In this document: piece by piece, positions 50,562 to 60,623 of the stretch | Position numbering within the stretch: the first letter of the stretch is position 1 | How the letters are laid out: every line of letters starts with the position of its first letter | Assembly (NCBI RefSeq): GCF_001421535.1 | Contig: NZ_LMKN01000011.1 | Location: forward strand, 1 to 64,000 | Direction of reading: 5' to 3' | DNA length: 64,000 bases | Origin: Sphingomonas sp. Leaf20 | GTDB taxonomy: Bacteria > Pseudomonadota > Alphaproteobacteria > Sphingomonadales > Sphingomonadaceae | Program-made: the position numbers and the translations under genes | Notes under the pieces: generated by a model | Told to the model about the DNA's origin: nothing | The model's database searches: none | What the model saw: only the letters and a program-made list of their open reading frames with translations

Positions 50562-50916
50562 CGATGATAGACCCCGATCACTAGGCGCAATCTCCGCGCA
50601 GATCCGTAGCCGAGATCGTCGCTTTTTGCGACGGGGTATCGTCCTGATGCTGCGGCCTTTCTTAAAATAGATGGTGATTGAGAACCGAAAGCTTTTCTCG
50701 AAAGCATCCCGGTTGCCGCTATTTAGCGCCCGTTCTGCACGCTGTTTCGCCAGCGATCCCTGCCCTGAAAAGACTAAAATGCCCCGGCGGGAATGCGCAT
50801 GACGACAAGGGCTGACCAAGGCGCCAAGTCTGGCTAACACAGGTTCTGCTCCCGGACGTGCATGACGTCGTGAGCGTCGAGATGATTGTCGAGCGACCGG
50901 CACCAAGGAGCTCGCA
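50562..50916. other. Intergenic region before mscS-like gene
   Basis: About 355 bp with no gene I can support. The MscS promoter should be in the distal part, which is AT-richer at 50640-50700. Confidence 0.45.
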
Positions 50917-52200
50917 TTGGAGAACCGGTTGGAACACGATGCCTGGTGGCAGACATATCTGGACCAATGGACGGCGGTGCCGTTTCACGACCTGATCGCG
51001 GCTGTCGCAATCCTAGGCACCGCGTTGCTGCTGGGCATCGCTGCCGCGCGCCTTGCCTGCCGATACCTCCTGCCGGCGCTGACGCCACGTCACGCCGACG
51101 TGATCGCGCCGCGTCTCATGGCAATTACTCGCGCTGGCGTGATGGCGCTGGTCCTGACGGCGTTTCTCGGCGTTCGGGGGCTAAACCCCGGTGCAGACCT
51201 TCTCCTCGCTGCGAGTCTCGGCATCGCGGTAGCCATGCTGGCCTACGAGTTCGGCCGTGCGCTTGGCCTGCGCAGCCGACCAGCGTCACTGATCGCCGCC
51301 GCCCTGTTTCTCATCGTGCTGGCAAGTCGGCTGGGCGGCCTCGCTCCGTTGATCGCGGGACTGGACCGCGCCAGCATGGGGGTCGGCACCCGGCGTATTT
51401 CGCTGCTCGATATCGTCAACGCGGTCGGCTTATCGCTCCTGCTGTTCCTCGCCGCGCGCGCACTGCTCGGGCTGATCCTGCGCTGGATCGGGCAGGCTCG
51501 ACTGCTTGACGCGGCGCAACGCGTACTGTTCCAGAAACTCGCTCAGATTGCGGTCGTCACCGTCGCGATTTTCGTTGGTATTGATCTTCTCGGCATCGAT
51601 CTCACGGCGCTCGCCGTGTTCTCTGGCGCGTTCGGGCTTGCGATCGGTTTCGGCCTGCAGAAGACACTCGGCAATCTGATCGCCGGTCTCATCCTGTTGC
51701 TCGACCGATCGATCAAGCCCGGCGACGTCATCGCGGTCGGCGATACTTTCGGCTGGGTCAACAAGATCGGCGTTCGTGCAGTCTCTGTCCTGACCCGCGA
51801 TGGCAAGGAACATCTGATCCCGAACGAACGGCTGATGACCGACGAAGTCGAAAACTGGTCGTTCTCGAGCCGGGACGTCAGGGTTCATGTCGGGTTTCGG
51901 GTGTCGTTCGATTGCGATCTGCGACTTGCGCAGCGGCTCGCGGTCGAGGCCGCGTCCGTCTCACCACGTGTGCTGACCGAACCCGCCCCTGTCTGCTGGA
52001 TCAAGGAATTCGGCGACAATGGTGTCGAGTTCGACCTGCGGATCTGGATCGACAGCCCCGAGGCGGGGGTTGGGAACGTCACGAGCGACGTGTTCTTCCG
52101 CATCTGGGATCTGTTCAAGGAACACGGCGTTACCATGCCGGTGCCTCAGCGCGATCTCCGTTTTCCTTCGACGTCACGCGAACGAGGCCCGTCGACATAG
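50917..52200 (+). CDS. MscS-type mechanosensitive channel, 427 aa
   Basis: A TTG start at 50917 is selected because AAGGAG lies 6 nt upstream; no ATG is as well placed. About five N-terminal membrane segments precede the pore helix and beta domain: LTALAVFSGAFGLAIGFGLQKTLGNLIAGLILLLDRSIKPGDVIAVGDTFGWVNKIGVRAVSVLTRDGKEHLIPNERLMTDEVENW is the MscS signature region, with Gly-rich TM3. The C-terminal domain follows (EFDLRIWIDSPEAG). It releases solutes on hypo-osmotic shock. The CBS gene follows 160 bp downstream on the same strand. Confidence 0.94.
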   Translation: MENRLEHDAWWQTYLDQWTAVPFHDLIAAVAILGTALLLGIAAARLACRYLLPALTPRHADVIAPRLMAITRAGVMALVLTAFLGVRGLNPGADLLLAASLGIAVAMLAYEFGRALGLRSRPASLIAAALFLIVLASRLGGLAPLIAGLDRASMGVGTRRISLLDIVNAVGLSLLLFLAARALLGLILRWIGQARLLDAAQRVLFQKLAQIAVVTVAIFVGIDLLGIDLTALAVFSGAFGLAIGFGLQKTLGNLIAGLILLLDRSIKPGDVIAVGDTFGWVNKIGVRAVSVLTRDGKEHLIPNERLMTDEVENWSFSSRDVRVHVGFRVSFDCDLRLAQRLAVEAASVSPRVLTEPAPVCWIKEFGDNGVEFDLRIWIDSPEAGVGNVTSDVFFRIWDLFKEHGVTMPVPQRDLRFPSTSRERGPST

Positions 52201-52360
52201 TCGCCCTCGACACCCGCCTCGGCGATCCGGTGAACCCCAAGCAATGGCCGGCTTCGACGCGATCCGGAGGGCATTCATCCGAACTGACCATCACGCCGCA
52301 GCGTATGGAACTTGCGCGACCGTGAACGCTTCCCTCTGAACCAAGAAGGATTCGACAGGT

Positions 52361-52819
52361 ATGAAAGTAGCCGAACTGATGAGCCGAGACGTCGAGTTCA
52401 TCGGAAAGAACGACACGATCCAGGCTGCTGCCGTACTGATGGGGGAAATCGACGTCGGTGCGCTGCCGGTGGGAAGCACGGACGCTCCATTGGGGGTCAT
52501 CACGACCCGGGACGTTCTTTTCAGGGTCTGCTCTACGGGCAAGGACCCGGCGACCACGCTGGTAGCCGAGGCGATGACGGAGCACGTCCATACCTGCGAT
52601 CCGGACGAAGACGTGGAGGCGGCGCTCGACCTGATGGCGGGATACCATGTCCGCCGGCTGCTGGTGCGGGATGCCGACGGCAAGACCGTCGGCTGGCTCA
52701 CGCTGGGGGACATCTCCCGCAAGCTGCTGATCGACAGTGGCACCGTCCGCGACGGTCTCGCCGACCTCAGCCGATACAGCCGTCGGGAGGTCAGCGACGG
52801 GAATCATTCTCGCGATTGA
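52361..52819 (+). CDS. Two-CBS-domain protein, 152 aa
   Basis: Two CBS motifs are clear: KVAELMSRDVEFIGKNDTIQAAAVLMGEIDVGALPV..APLGVITTRDVLFRV and VAEAMTEHVHTCDPDEDVEAALDLMAGYHVRRLLVRDADGKTVGWLTLGDISRKLL. The pair would bind adenine nucleotides and act as an energy sensor, alone or with a partner. AGAAGGA lies 8 nt upstream. The end overlaps the convergent DUF533 gene by 29 bp. The target protein is unknown. Confidence 0.92.
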   Translation: MKVAELMSRDVEFIGKNDTIQAAAVLMGEIDVGALPVGSTDAPLGVITTRDVLFRVCSTGKDPATTLVAEAMTEHVHTCDPDEDVEAALDLMAGYHVRRLLVRDADGKTVGWLTLGDISRKLLIDSGTVRDGLADLSRYSRREVSDGNHSRD

Positions 52820-53381
52820 GGCGCAGGATGATATCGTTCGACAGGTCGAGCCTGATCGCCAGATAGGCAAGATAGGCGCGGGAGACAGCGGACTCGCGCC
52901 CGATAACGGCGATCGATACGGCATAGAAACGCTCGGCTATGCGCGGCGTTTCGACCTGCCGGACAAGGCTTTCGATCGACGGGGGACGCTCGATCTCTGC
53001 CAGTATATCGCACCGGGCATCCTCCGTGAGCGGCGCGGTCCTGGCATATATCACCAGACGCGCACGTTCGGCCTGCTGCAGCCCGCCATCGGCGTGCCCC
53101 GCAGCGGCCATCCCCCGGATCAGCAACGCCGCCTCCGTGGGGGACACGCCAGACAAATCCGTTGGGTCGCTCTGCATCAATTGAATGCGATTGCGCAGAT
53201 GCGCGTCCAGTATCTTGACCGCCAAAACCTGGTCCAGCACGGCCCTGCGAAGGGAGGCGTGATCGGGTTCGCCCGCTTTCACGTTGCGTCCGCTGCCGAC
53301 CGATCCGCCACGGCGCGCGGCGTGCAGAACCCAGTCGGGGTTCGCAACGCCGTCTACACTGTCGTCGAGGCGAATGGTCAC
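52791..53381 (-). CDS. DUF533 (YebE-like) protein, 196 aa
   Basis: The C-terminal half fits DUF533: PTEAALLIRGMAAAGHADGGLQQAERARLVIYART, then DILAEIERPPSIESLVRQVETPRIAERFYAVSIAVIGRESAVSRAYLAYLAIRLDLSNDII, a helical bundle like TerB/YebE. Unlike E. coli YebE, no membrane segment is seen. The start is GTG at 53381, overlapping the receiver-protein stop as GTGA; a longer extension upstream is the other frame of that gene. It is the last gene of the kinase / receiver operon. Confidence 0.82.
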   Translation of the reverse strand: MTIRLDDSVDGVANPDWVLHAARRGGSVGSGRNVKAGEPDHASLRRAVLDQVLAVKILDAHLRNRIQLMQSDPTDLSGVSPTEAALLIRGMAAAGHADGGLQQAERARLVIYARTAPLTEDARCDILAEIERPPSIESLVRQVETPRIAERFYAVSIAVIGRESAVSRAYLAYLAIRLDLSNDIILRLNRENDSRR

Positions 53382-53761
53382 CCGGCATCGGCCATTGATG
53401 CGAGCGCCGTCTCGATCTGTTCGAGCAGCCTGGAAAAGTCGATCGGTTTGGGGTGATAGTCGGTACATCCCGCCGCGATCGCCTTCTCGCGATCACCGGT
53501 CATGGCGTGCGCGGTCAATGCGATGACCGGTATCTCGCGTGTCGCCTCGTCGGCACGCAATTCACGAACCGCTGAATAGCCGTCGAGCACGGGCAGGTTG
53601 ACGTCCATCAGGATCAAGTCCGGGCGATTGGCACGAACAGCGTCAACGCCGGAGCGGCCGTCATTCGCGACGACCACGTCATGTCCCTTGCGACGGAGAC
53701 GCCGTGACAGGAAATCCCAGATCTCCTCATGGTCTTCTACCAGCAACAGGGTCGCCATCAT
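53378..53761 (-). CDS. Single-domain response regulator, 127 aa
   Basis: A complete receiver domain with no output domain: [21 protein letters not shown], phospho-acceptor Asp53 in [45 protein letters not shown] (Thr and Lys switch residues). Such stand-alone receivers pass phosphate or act by protein binding. The ATG overlaps the kinase stop (ATGATG), so it is coupled to it; MATLLL one codon later is the alternative. Asp-to-His relay with the adjacent hybrid kinase is likely. Confidence 0.93.
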   Translation of the reverse strand: MMATLLLVEDHEEIWDFLSRRLRRKGHDVVVANDGRSGVDAVRANRPDLILMDVNLPVLDGYSAVRELRADEATREIPVIALTAHAMTGDREKAIAAGCTDYHPKPIDFSRLLEQIETALASMADAG

Positions 53762-55845
53762 TCTGCTCCACTTGGGGTTGGTAACGTTTCAGGGGTATGA
53801 TCCGCCAGGAACGCCTTCAGTTTGGCCGCAAACGCGTTGCCGTTGGCCGCCTCGATCATATCTGCGTCGATCGCCCGGATCGCGCGACGCGCTTCCGCCC
53901 CTATACCATCCGACAGGACGACGATTGAGGTAGCGGCACCGACTCGTTCGCGGATCGAGGGAAGGTCGCTCAGCCCGTCTGGCGCATCCGCGAGGTCGAC
54001 CAGCACCAGTTGCGGCTTATGCGCTGGCAGCGTGCCAGCCAGTAGAGCTGATATGCTCGTGCTGCCCAGGGTCCAGCCTTCGCTGTCGAACGCGGCCTTC
54101 AATGCCGCCTTGGTATCAATGTCCGACCCCGCCAGCAGTGCCTGTGGCGCCTCCGCGACCCGATATCGATCGAGGATCGTCTTCAGTCGAGTCCAGTCGA
54201 CCGGTTTGGGCAGATGGTCGACCGCGCCCATCGACAACGACAGTCCGCGTTCGCGGCTTACCGTCACCATCACCACCGGCGTATCCGCCAGCACCGGGTC
54301 CGCCTTTAACGCGTTCAGTACCGCCCAGCCGTCCATGCGCGGCATCATCACGTCGAGCATGATCGCGCTCGGTCGATAGCGATGCGCCATGGCGAGCCCG
54401 GCCTCGCCGTCGCTGGCGGTCAGGACCTGAAACCCCTCGCGCTCCAGAAACCGCTGGAGCAGTTCGCGCATCGGCCGTTCGTCATCGATCACGAGTACCG
54501 TCGAACGCGTTTCGATGAGGACCGGCGAATCTTCATCCTCCCGTGTGACGTCCTCCTGAAGGTCGGTCAGCACGGCGAGGCGGAAACACGATCCCTCTCC
54601 GAGCCGGCTCTCCACCGTCACCGTGCCGCCCAGCCGCTGTGCAAACGCACGCGTAATCGCCAGCCCCAAGCCGCTGCCGCCATATTGCCGCGTCACCGAA
54701 TTGTCCGCCTGCATGAAGCGTTCGAACAGCCGCCCGACCTGCTCCGGGGTCATGCCGATACCGGTGTCGCGCACCTCGAACACGATGAAGGTGTCGCTGC
54801 GATGAGCCGATAGCGTAATCTGTCCGTTGCTCGTGAACTTCGCGGCGTTGCTGACCAGGTTGAACAGGCACTGACGCAGCTTGACCACGTCGGAGCCGAT
54901 CTCCCCCAGCGCTGTCGGCACATCGACGAGCAGACGGTTGTCGTTCTTCGCCACCAGCGCCTGCGCCGTATCGACGACCGTGCCGATCAGCGCGTCGGCG
55001 TCAAACCGCTCGATATACAGTTCATCCCGGCCTGCCTCGATCTTCGACAGGTCCAGCACGGCGTTGATGAGATCCAGCAGGTGCCGTGCATTCGCGGTAA
55101 TCTTGCTTAGATCGGCGCGAACCTCGACCGGATCGGCCCCCTCGTAATCCTCTTCCAGCATTTCTGCATAGCCGATGACCGCGCTCAACGGCGTGCGCAG
55201 TTCATGGCTCATATTGGCGATGAACTGGCTCTTCGCCAGCGCTGCCTCTTCCGCCTTGAACTTTGCCGCTGCAAGCGCGCGCTCCGCCGCCTTGCGTTCG
55301 CCGATCTCGCTGTGGATGCCGACCCATTCCCGCGCGGTGCCGTCGGCGCCGCACACCGGGGCTGCCCGCGCCTGCATGTCGACATACGCGCCGTCATGGC
55401 GCCGGATGCGGTGTTCGATCTCATAGACCCGGCCTGTCGCTGCCGCATCCGCCCACGCCGCCCTGCTCGTCTCGCGATCGTCGGGGTGGATCGCATCGAC
55501 CCAGCCGAAGCCGAGCATGTCGTCGAACGACTGTCCGGTAAAGGCTTCCCAGCTCGGCTGGGGATCACGGAACTCGCCGTCACTCCCGGTCGTCCACACG
55601 ATTGCCGATGTCGCCTCGATCAGCGAGCGGAAGCGTGCCTCGCTCTGGCGCATCGCGGCCTCGGCCGCGCGGGTCGTCGCCAGCGAGCGGGCGAAGTCGC
55701 GGCCACGCCACGTCGCGCCGGCAATCGCGGCCAGGCCGGCGATGCCAACACCGAGGCGGACGGGCAGCCGCGCGGGCGCGGGTCGGCGGGGGGAGTTGGC
55801 TGTCACAGCCGGTATAACGCGCGGCCTGCCCTTCGATCCTCGCAT
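53758..55845 (-). CDS. PAS hybrid histidine kinase, 695 aa
   Basis: Domain order: weak N-terminal membrane segment (about 28-45), PAS (about 70-190, with [35 protein letters not shown]), coiled coil, HisKA with His214 in [23 protein letters not shown], HATPase ([40 protein letters not shown]), then a receiver ([24 protein letters not shown], Asp498 in [13 protein letters not shown]) and a second degenerate receiver-like domain. It senses an unknown signal through PAS. The start at 55845 is a choice, since the frame is open further and a GTG at 55807 is possible. Confidence 0.9.
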   Translation of the reverse strand: MRGSKGRPRVIPAVTANSPRRPAPARLPVRLGVGIAGLAAIAGATWRGRDFARSLATTRAAEAAMRQSEARFRSLIEATSAIVWTTGSDGEFRDPQPSWEAFTGQSFDDMLGFGWVDAIHPDDRETSRAAWADAAATGRVYEIEHRIRRHDGAYVDMQARAAPVCGADGTAREWVGIHSEIGERKAAERALAAAKFKAEEAALAKSQFIANMSHELRTPLSAVIGYAEMLEEDYEGADPVEVRADLSKITANARHLLDLINAVLDLSKIEAGRDELYIERFDADALIGTVVDTAQALVAKNDNRLLVDVPTALGEIGSDVVKLRQCLFNLVSNAAKFTSNGQITLSAHRSDTFIVFEVRDTGIGMTPEQVGRLFERFMQADNSVTRQYGGSGLGLAITRAFAQRLGGTVTVESRLGEGSCFRLAVLTDLQEDVTREDEDSPVLIETRSTVLVIDDERPMRELLQRFLEREGFQVLTASDGEAGLAMAHRYRPSAIMLDVMMPRMDGWAVLNALKADPVLADTPVVMVTVSRERGLSLSMGAVDHLPKPVDWTRLKTILDRYRVAEAPQALLAGSDIDTKAALKAAFDSEGWTLGSTSISALLAGTLPAHKPQLVLVDLADAPDGLSDLPSIRERVGAATSIVVLSDGIGAEARRAIRAIDADMIEAANGNAFAAKLKAFLADHTPETLPTPSGAE

Positions 55846-55922
55846 GGCGGCTGGAACGTCGACAAAGAGCCGACGTTCAGAGGCTGTTATGGGACGAACG
55901 TTCCCGTTGGGGAGCACTGTCC

Positions 55923-57683
55923 GTGACATTCGATCAATTCGCGTCGTTCGGCATAATCGGCGCGGTGGTGGTCCTGCTGGTATGGGACAAACTAGGATAC
56001 GACGTAGTCGCCATCCTCGCACTCCTCGCAACGGTCCTGCTTGGGCTCGTACCCGCCAAGGATGCATTCGCAGGGTTTGCCGACGACATCGTCATCATCA
56101 TCGCCTCCGCGCTGGTCGTCAGTGCGGGCATTGCCCGGTCCGGCATCGTCGATGCCTTGATCCGGCCGTTCGCCGCGCGGCTCGATACGCCCGGCCGCCA
56201 GATCGTCGGCCTTGGCGGCGCCGTCGCAATCCTGTCGGCCGTCATGAAGAATATCGGCGCGCTTGCGATCTTCATGCCGGTCGCGACGCAACTAGCCCGG
56301 CGGCACCGGACCAAGCAACATTTCGTACTGATGCCGATGGCGTTCGCGTCGCTCATGGGCGGGCTGATGACGCTGGTCGGTACGTCGCCGAATCTCGTGG
56401 TCAGCCGCGTTCGCCAGGATCTGCTCGGCAAGCCGTTCGGTATGTTCGACTATCTGCCGGTCGGGTTGGGTATCACGCTGGTCGGCATGATATTCCTGAC
56501 GTTCGGCTGGCGACTGCTGCCCACGGACCGGCAGGGGTCGCGATCGGCAGAGGATGCATTCTCGGTCGAGGATTATGTCTCCGAACTACGGTTGTCGGAC
56601 GACTCGGCATACGTCGGTCAAACCGTTGCGGACATCGAAAAGCTCGCATCGGGCGAAGTCCACGTCGCCGGTATCATCCGCGAGCGTTTCCGACGGTTGG
56701 TGCCGGAACCGGACTGGACGATTTCGATCGACGACGTTTTGCTGATCAAGGGCGACGCGCCGGCGCTGCAACGGGTGGTCATCGGTGCCGGTCTCATTCC
56801 GGCGGCAGACCGAGCGTTGGACGGCGGCAACCTGTCGATTGCAGAGGCCATCGTTCAGAAAGAATCGCCGTTGATCGGACAGACCTCGTCCACCGCCCGG
56901 CTGGCCGAGCAGTTCGGGCTGACGCTGATCGCCATCAGCCGGACCGGCTACCGGTTCCGGCGACGGTTGCGGCAGGTCTCGTTCAGGGAGGGCGACTTGC
57001 TGCTGCTACGCGGCCCCGAACATAATCTGAGCGATCGGCTGACAACGGCCGGACTGTTTCCTCTGGCCGAACGCCGGCTTCAAGTGGGTCGCCGTCGGTC
57101 GGTCTGGGTACCGGCCGGCATCGTGGTACTGACCGTGCTGGCGCTGGCGTTGCAGATCGTGCCGGTGGCGATCGCGTTCCTAGCCGCAGCAACCGCAATG
57201 ATCGTGTCCGGCGTGCTGAAGCCAGACGAAGCCTATGGCGCGATCGAATGGCCGATCCTGGTTTTGATCGGAGCGCTGATCCCGGTAAGCGGTACGCTGG
57301 AGACCACAGGCGGAACGGCAATCATCGCCAGCGGCCTGTCGACGGTGGCGGCGCAGCTGCCACCGTTCGCGATCATCGCGTTAGTCATGGCGGCCGCGAT
57401 GGCCGTTACGCCATTTCTGAACAATGCGGCGACCGTACTCGTGATGGCACCGATCGGTGCGACGATGGCCCAGCAACTTGGCTTGCGACCGGATGCCTTC
57501 CTGATGGCGGTAGCGGTGGGTGCTGGCAGCGATTTCCTCACTCCAATCGGGCATCAATGTAATACGCTAGTGATGGGGCCGGGTGGGTACCGGTTTGCCG
57601 ATTATGCCCGGCTGGGCATTCCGCTTTCGCTGCTCATTCTAAGCCTTGGAACGACGCTCATTCTGTATTTCTGGCCGTTATAG
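55923..57683 (+). CDS. SLC13/DASS-type transporter with TrkA_C domains, 586 aa
   Basis: A GTG start at 55923 follows GGGAG. Membrane segments lie at about 8-185 and 395-586; between them two TrkA_C-type domains (about 210-365; e.g. [16 protein letters not shown] and [17 protein letters not shown]) sit in the cytosol. The characteristic DASS helices [10 protein letters not shown] and [23 protein letters not shown] are present, along with [19 protein letters not shown]. This is the sodium- or proton-coupled anion (dicarboxylate, sulphate) family. It is divergent from the sensor-kinase operon, with 77 bp between, so shared control is plausible. Confidence 0.93.
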   Translation: MTFDQFASFGIIGAVVVLLVWDKLGYDVVAILALLATVLLGLVPAKDAFAGFADDIVIIIASALVVSAGIARSGIVDALIRPFAARLDTPGRQIVGLGGAVAILSAVMKNIGALAIFMPVATQLARRHRTKQHFVLMPMAFASLMGGLMTLVGTSPNLVVSRVRQDLLGKPFGMFDYLPVGLGITLVGMIFLTFGWRLLPTDRQGSRSAEDAFSVEDYVSELRLSDDSAYVGQTVADIEKLASGEVHVAGIIRERFRRLVPEPDWTISIDDVLLIKGDAPALQRVVIGAGLIPAADRALDGGNLSIAEAIVQKESPLIGQTSSTARLAEQFGLTLIAISRTGYRFRRRLRQVSFREGDLLLLRGPEHNLSDRLTTAGLFPLAERRLQVGRRRSVWVPAGIVVLTVLALALQIVPVAIAFLAAATAMIVSGVLKPDEAYGAIEWPILVLIGALIPVSGTLETTGGTAIIASGLSTVAAQLPPFAIIALVMAAAMAVTPFLNNAATVLVMAPIGATMAQQLGLRPDAFLMAVAVGAGSDFLTPIGHQCNTLVMGPGGYRFADYARLGIPLSLLILSLGTTLILYFWPL

Positions 57684-57825
57684 ATGCATCCAATGGGGTA
57701 TCGCTGCCGCCTTTAGGTACATCGCACAAAGACATTGTTATCCATGCGTTGAACCTACCATAGGCTGTGCGTTGACGACGCTCACGGGCAGGCCATGGAC
57801 GGGAGCGGAATGGCTGGGATTGGTG

Positions 57826-59353
57826 GATTGTGTTGAAAAAGCCGGCCTTGGTGCGGGGCGGACCCAGGCTTAAAACCAAGGCAAGCATTCCTGCCGTCTC
57901 AGGCAGGTGCCATCTGCGCCGGCATCGGGATGCGCTTGGCCATCTTGCGGAGGTTCTGGGCAGTGGCAGCGAGGAGGAACTCATCCTTGGCGCCGTTTGG
58001 TCCTCGTAGGCGGAGGCGGTCGAGCTTCAAGATGCGTTTGAGGTGCGCAAAGAGCATCTCAACCTTCTTACGCTCACGACGGGATGTCACATAGGCGTCG
58101 GTAGCGGCGATATCGCGCGCCAGATCGCGGGCAACCTCATGGATGGACCTGGTTACCTTCCGTGCTGGCGTGTTGGGTGTGCAACGTTGCCGCAGATCGC
58201 AGCCCCCGCAGTCCTGCTGGCGGGCGCGATAGCGGATGAAGCCGTCCTGGCCGACATCGCCGCGGGCCTGCGTGAAGTTGCGGTTGCGGGGACGCAGGCG
58301 GTTGCCGGCAGGGCAGACATAGCTGTCGTCGCTCAGGTCATAGCGGAAGTCTGCCCTCTCGAAGGTGCCGTCGCGGCGGACCGACTTGTCGAATACGGGG
58401 ATGTGCGGGTGGATATCGCGCTCGTGGACGAGCCACGCCAGCATCTCGGCCGAGCCATACCCTGTGTCCGCTGCCAGCCGTTCGGGCCAGACGCCAAACC
58501 GGTCCTGCACGCGCTCGATCATCCGTTTGCAGGCGGTCACTTCGGCCTGCCGGATCGCGGTGCTCGCCTCCACGTCCATGATGACGGCATGGTCGAGATC
58601 GATGAGGTAGTTGGTCGAGTAGGCGTAATAGGCATGCCCGCCATGCGCGCAGGTCCAGCGCGACGCCGGATCCGCCGGCGCCAGAAACTTCGGCACGACC
58701 GGCGTAGCCGCCCCGAATGCGGCATCGTCGAGGACGGCAAGATACTCGCGAACGGCACGATTGTTGGCCTCGGGCGGCAGACCCTCGCTACCCGGGGCAC
58801 CGGTTTGACGATTGGCATCGGCCCGGATCAGGCTCGCATCAATAGCGAAGCCTTCGCCACCGACCAGCCCCTCGGCCATGCAGCGCTCGACCGTCGTTTC
58901 GAACAGCTTGCGCAGCAGTTCGCTGTCGCGAAAGCGACCATGGCGGTTCTTCGAGAAGGTCGAGTGGTCGGGAACATCTCCTTCCAGCCCCAGCCGGCAG
59001 AACCAGCGATAGGCCAGGTTCAGATGCACCTCGTCGCATAACCGACGCTCGGAACGGATCCCCATGCAGTAGCCGATGATGAGCATGCGGATCATCAACT
59101 CAAGGTCGATCGATCGCCGTCCCATTTCGCTGTAGAACGGCTTCAGGTGCTCGCGGATGCTCGACAGATCGACGAACCGGTCGACCGAGCGCAGCATATG
59201 ATCCGCGGGGACATGTCGCTCCAGACTGAAGCTGTAGAACAGCGCCTCCTGCGCCACCATCCGCTCGCCCATCATCGGCCTGTCTCCGCTTGTTTGGCGA
59301 AGATTGAATCAGACCGACAACACCACTGCAAGCCCGACTTTTTCAACAGAATC
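57826..59353. mobile_element. IS1182-like insertion sequence, intact
   Basis: About 1.53 kb bounded by inverted ends: GATTGTGTTGAAAAAGCCGG at the left (57826-57845) and the inverse of GATTCTGTTGAAAAAGTCGG at the right (59334-59353), two mismatches. One complete transposase gene lies between on the minus strand. No clear target-site duplication is visible by eye. Confidence 0.82.
57899..59275 (-). CDS. IS1182-family transposase, 458 aa
   Basis: The frame is complete, from MMGERMVAQEALFYSFSLERHVPADHMLRSVDRFVDL to KRIPMPAQMAPA. An N-terminal DUF772 region (MGRRSIDLELMIRMLIIGYCMGIRSERRLCDEVHLNLAYRWFCRLGL) is followed by a DDE catalytic core (GFAIDASLIRADANRQ, LAADTGYGSAEMLAWL, RKKVEMLFAHLKRILKLDRLRLRG with the Glu) and a CGGCDLRQRCTP zinc-like motif. 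It is probably active: no frameshift, both inverted ends present. The second ATG (59272) is an alternative start. Confidence 0.93.
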   Translation of the reverse strand: MMGERMVAQEALFYSFSLERHVPADHMLRSVDRFVDLSSIREHLKPFYSEMGRRSIDLELMIRMLIIGYCMGIRSERRLCDEVHLNLAYRWFCRLGLEGDVPDHSTFSKNRHGRFRDSELLRKLFETTVERCMAEGLVGGEGFAIDASLIRADANRQTGAPGSEGLPPEANNRAVREYLAVLDDAAFGAATPVVPKFLAPADPASRWTCAHGGHAYYAYSTNYLIDLDHAVIMDVEASTAIRQAEVTACKRMIERVQDRFGVWPERLAADTGYGSAEMLAWLVHERDIHPHIPVFDKSVRRDGTFERADFRYDLSDDSYVCPAGNRLRPRNRNFTQARGDVGQDGFIRYRARQQDCGGCDLRQRCTPNTPARKVTRSIHEVARDLARDIAATDAYVTSRRERKKVEMLFAHLKRILKLDRLRLRGPNGAKDEFLLAATAQNLRKMAKRIPMPAQMAPA

Positions 59354-59474
59354 GGGAGGTCAGCGGACGGTCCGCTTTCGGAGCCTGTTATGGGAAAACC
59401 GACACTAAATGTAGGCGTGAAACGCCTTAGATTTTTGCACCGGCGCATCGCACGGTTCCCGCCGTTTTCTGGCC

Positions 59475-59500
59475 GATGCAAAACCTGTGAGTTTTGCATC
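59475..59500. repeat. Perfect hairpin GATGCAAAAC/GTTTTGCATC, upstream copy
   Basis: Ten-bp stem with a CTGTGA loop, about 90 bp before the secreted 91-aa gene. The same stem sequence forms a second hairpin at 59879-59904 after that gene. Confidence 0.65.
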
Positions 59501-59591
59501 ATGCCGCGGCTGAGGGCTAAATCGTTACGTAGAGGGATTTGTCAGCAGTCCAGGTGCATACTCAGCGGATCGGCAACGGGGAGATGCGGTG

Positions 59592-59867
59592 ATGATAGCA
59601 ACGATAATCACGTTCGGAATGACCCTGATCGCATCCTTCCAGGTACAGGATACGTCAAAGGCGAATTCATCGTTTCAACAGGCAGCACCTGCCGTGCCCG
59701 ATAGCAAAACGCCTGTATTTCCATATCCTGTGTACGTGGTGCCCGTTCAACAGCGGGACGGCCGTACGCCTAAGCAGCGTTGCTGGGATAATGAATCGGC
59801 TAGGATCGGGGAAACCCTCAGCGACCTAGATCGGCGTGCGATCGATCTGAAATGCAGCCAGCGCTAG
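59592..59867 (+). CDS. Small secreted protein, 91 aa
   Basis: GGGGAG lies 8 nt before ATG 59592. The signal peptide is MIATIITFGMTLIASFQVQ; the mature protein is Pro/Gln-rich (VPDSKTPVFPYPVYVVPVQQRDGRTP) and ends RCWDNESARIGETLSDLDRRAIDLKCSQR with two Cys and a helical C-terminus. I recall similar short exported proteins with this KCSQR end in sphingomonads; their role is unknown. It is bracketed by hairpins that share a stem sequence. Confidence 0.72.
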   Translation: MIATIITFGMTLIASFQVQDTSKANSSFQQAAPAVPDSKTPVFPYPVYVVPVQQRDGRTPKQRCWDNESARIGETLSDLDRRAIDLKCSQR

Positions 59868-59878
59868 CCATCAAACTT

Positions 59879-59904
59879 GATGCAAAACTTTTAATTTTTG
59901 CATC
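59879..59904. repeat. GATGCAAAA/TTTTGCATC hairpin, downstream copy
   Basis: Nine-bp stem, loop CTTTTAAT, 12 bp after the stop of the 91-aa gene. The stem repeats the hairpin at 59475-59500; the T-rich arm could help it act as a terminator. Confidence 0.65.
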
Positions 59905-60052
59905 AGGAGTGACCGGGATAGAAAGATCGCCCTGAACGAATGGCGGCTTTCGAAAGCGCCCATTTGTAACCCGAGTGTCCGGCATTGGGTCGGTTTCGGA
60001 CGTGGGCGAACGGATGATCCATTTTAATCGGGCTGGACATGACGACCTGCCT

Positions 60053-60130
60053 GACTGGGGTATCGCTGGGGTTCCTCGTGCCATAGGCTGCGCATAAACT
60101 GCCGTTATCTGCGGGGTTCTATCGGCGGCG
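60053..60130. repeat. Intergenic repeat, TGGGGTATCGC..CCATAGG family, copy 1
   Basis: The segment contains GGGGTATCGCTGGGG, CTCGTGCCATAGG and AACTGCCG. Related segments in the same order occur at 62600-62687 and 63396-63493. No gene lies in the surrounding 59905-60371 stretch. Confidence 0.5.
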
Positions 60131-60371
60131 GCGCAGGGGTTTTCCGCTGCACGAATGTAAAACGTCGAGAAGAGAACGACCGGGTCGATCATCTCGGGAT
60201 GTTTTTATGTCCGCAAAATCGTGCCTGCTACGGTTTGGCGCATACTAACGCGGCGATCTGCACGTGCGTTGCGCTAAAGTCCGCCGAGTCCAGGTGCATC
60301 CCGGGCGGCTGCACTGGTGTCTGCGATCACCGCGGGGTCTATTTAGTGACGGGCTTCGAAATCCAAACGAT

Positions 60372-60623
60372 CTATTGCTGAAGCTTTAATGTTGCAGGTG
60401 CCGCAGTCGTATATATCATTAGTGTGAATAGGTTTAGCCGGTTCGCGTCAGTTACTGTCATTGACCATTCATCGCCATTCCAAAACGGCTCTTTCTGCTC
60501 GCATAGAAGCGCAGCAGCATATTTTAGCGCAAAGCGTCGGGCATCATCGAGCGATGCAAGGTTCTCACCCACGCAGGGGATCCGTGGGTTAGCGTCGGCA
60601 ATTTCGAAAAAGTAAATCGACAT
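60372..60623 (-). CDS. DUF6894-like small protein, 83 aa
   Basis: The product begins MSIYFFEIADANPRIPCVGENLASLDDARRFALKYAAALLCE. This aromatic start (YFF.I.D....P..G..L..L..AR..A...AA.L) is the signature of the DUF6894 proteins found in rhizobia and sphingomonads. The C-terminal half (MTVTDANRLNLFTLMIYT) is the second beta strand of that small domain. No biochemical role is known. It stands alone between intergenic repeats. Confidence 0.78.
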   Translation of the reverse strand: MSIYFFEIADANPRIPCVGENLASLDDARRFALKYAAALLCEQKEPFWNGDEWSMTVTDANRLNLFTLMIYTTAAPATLKLQQ

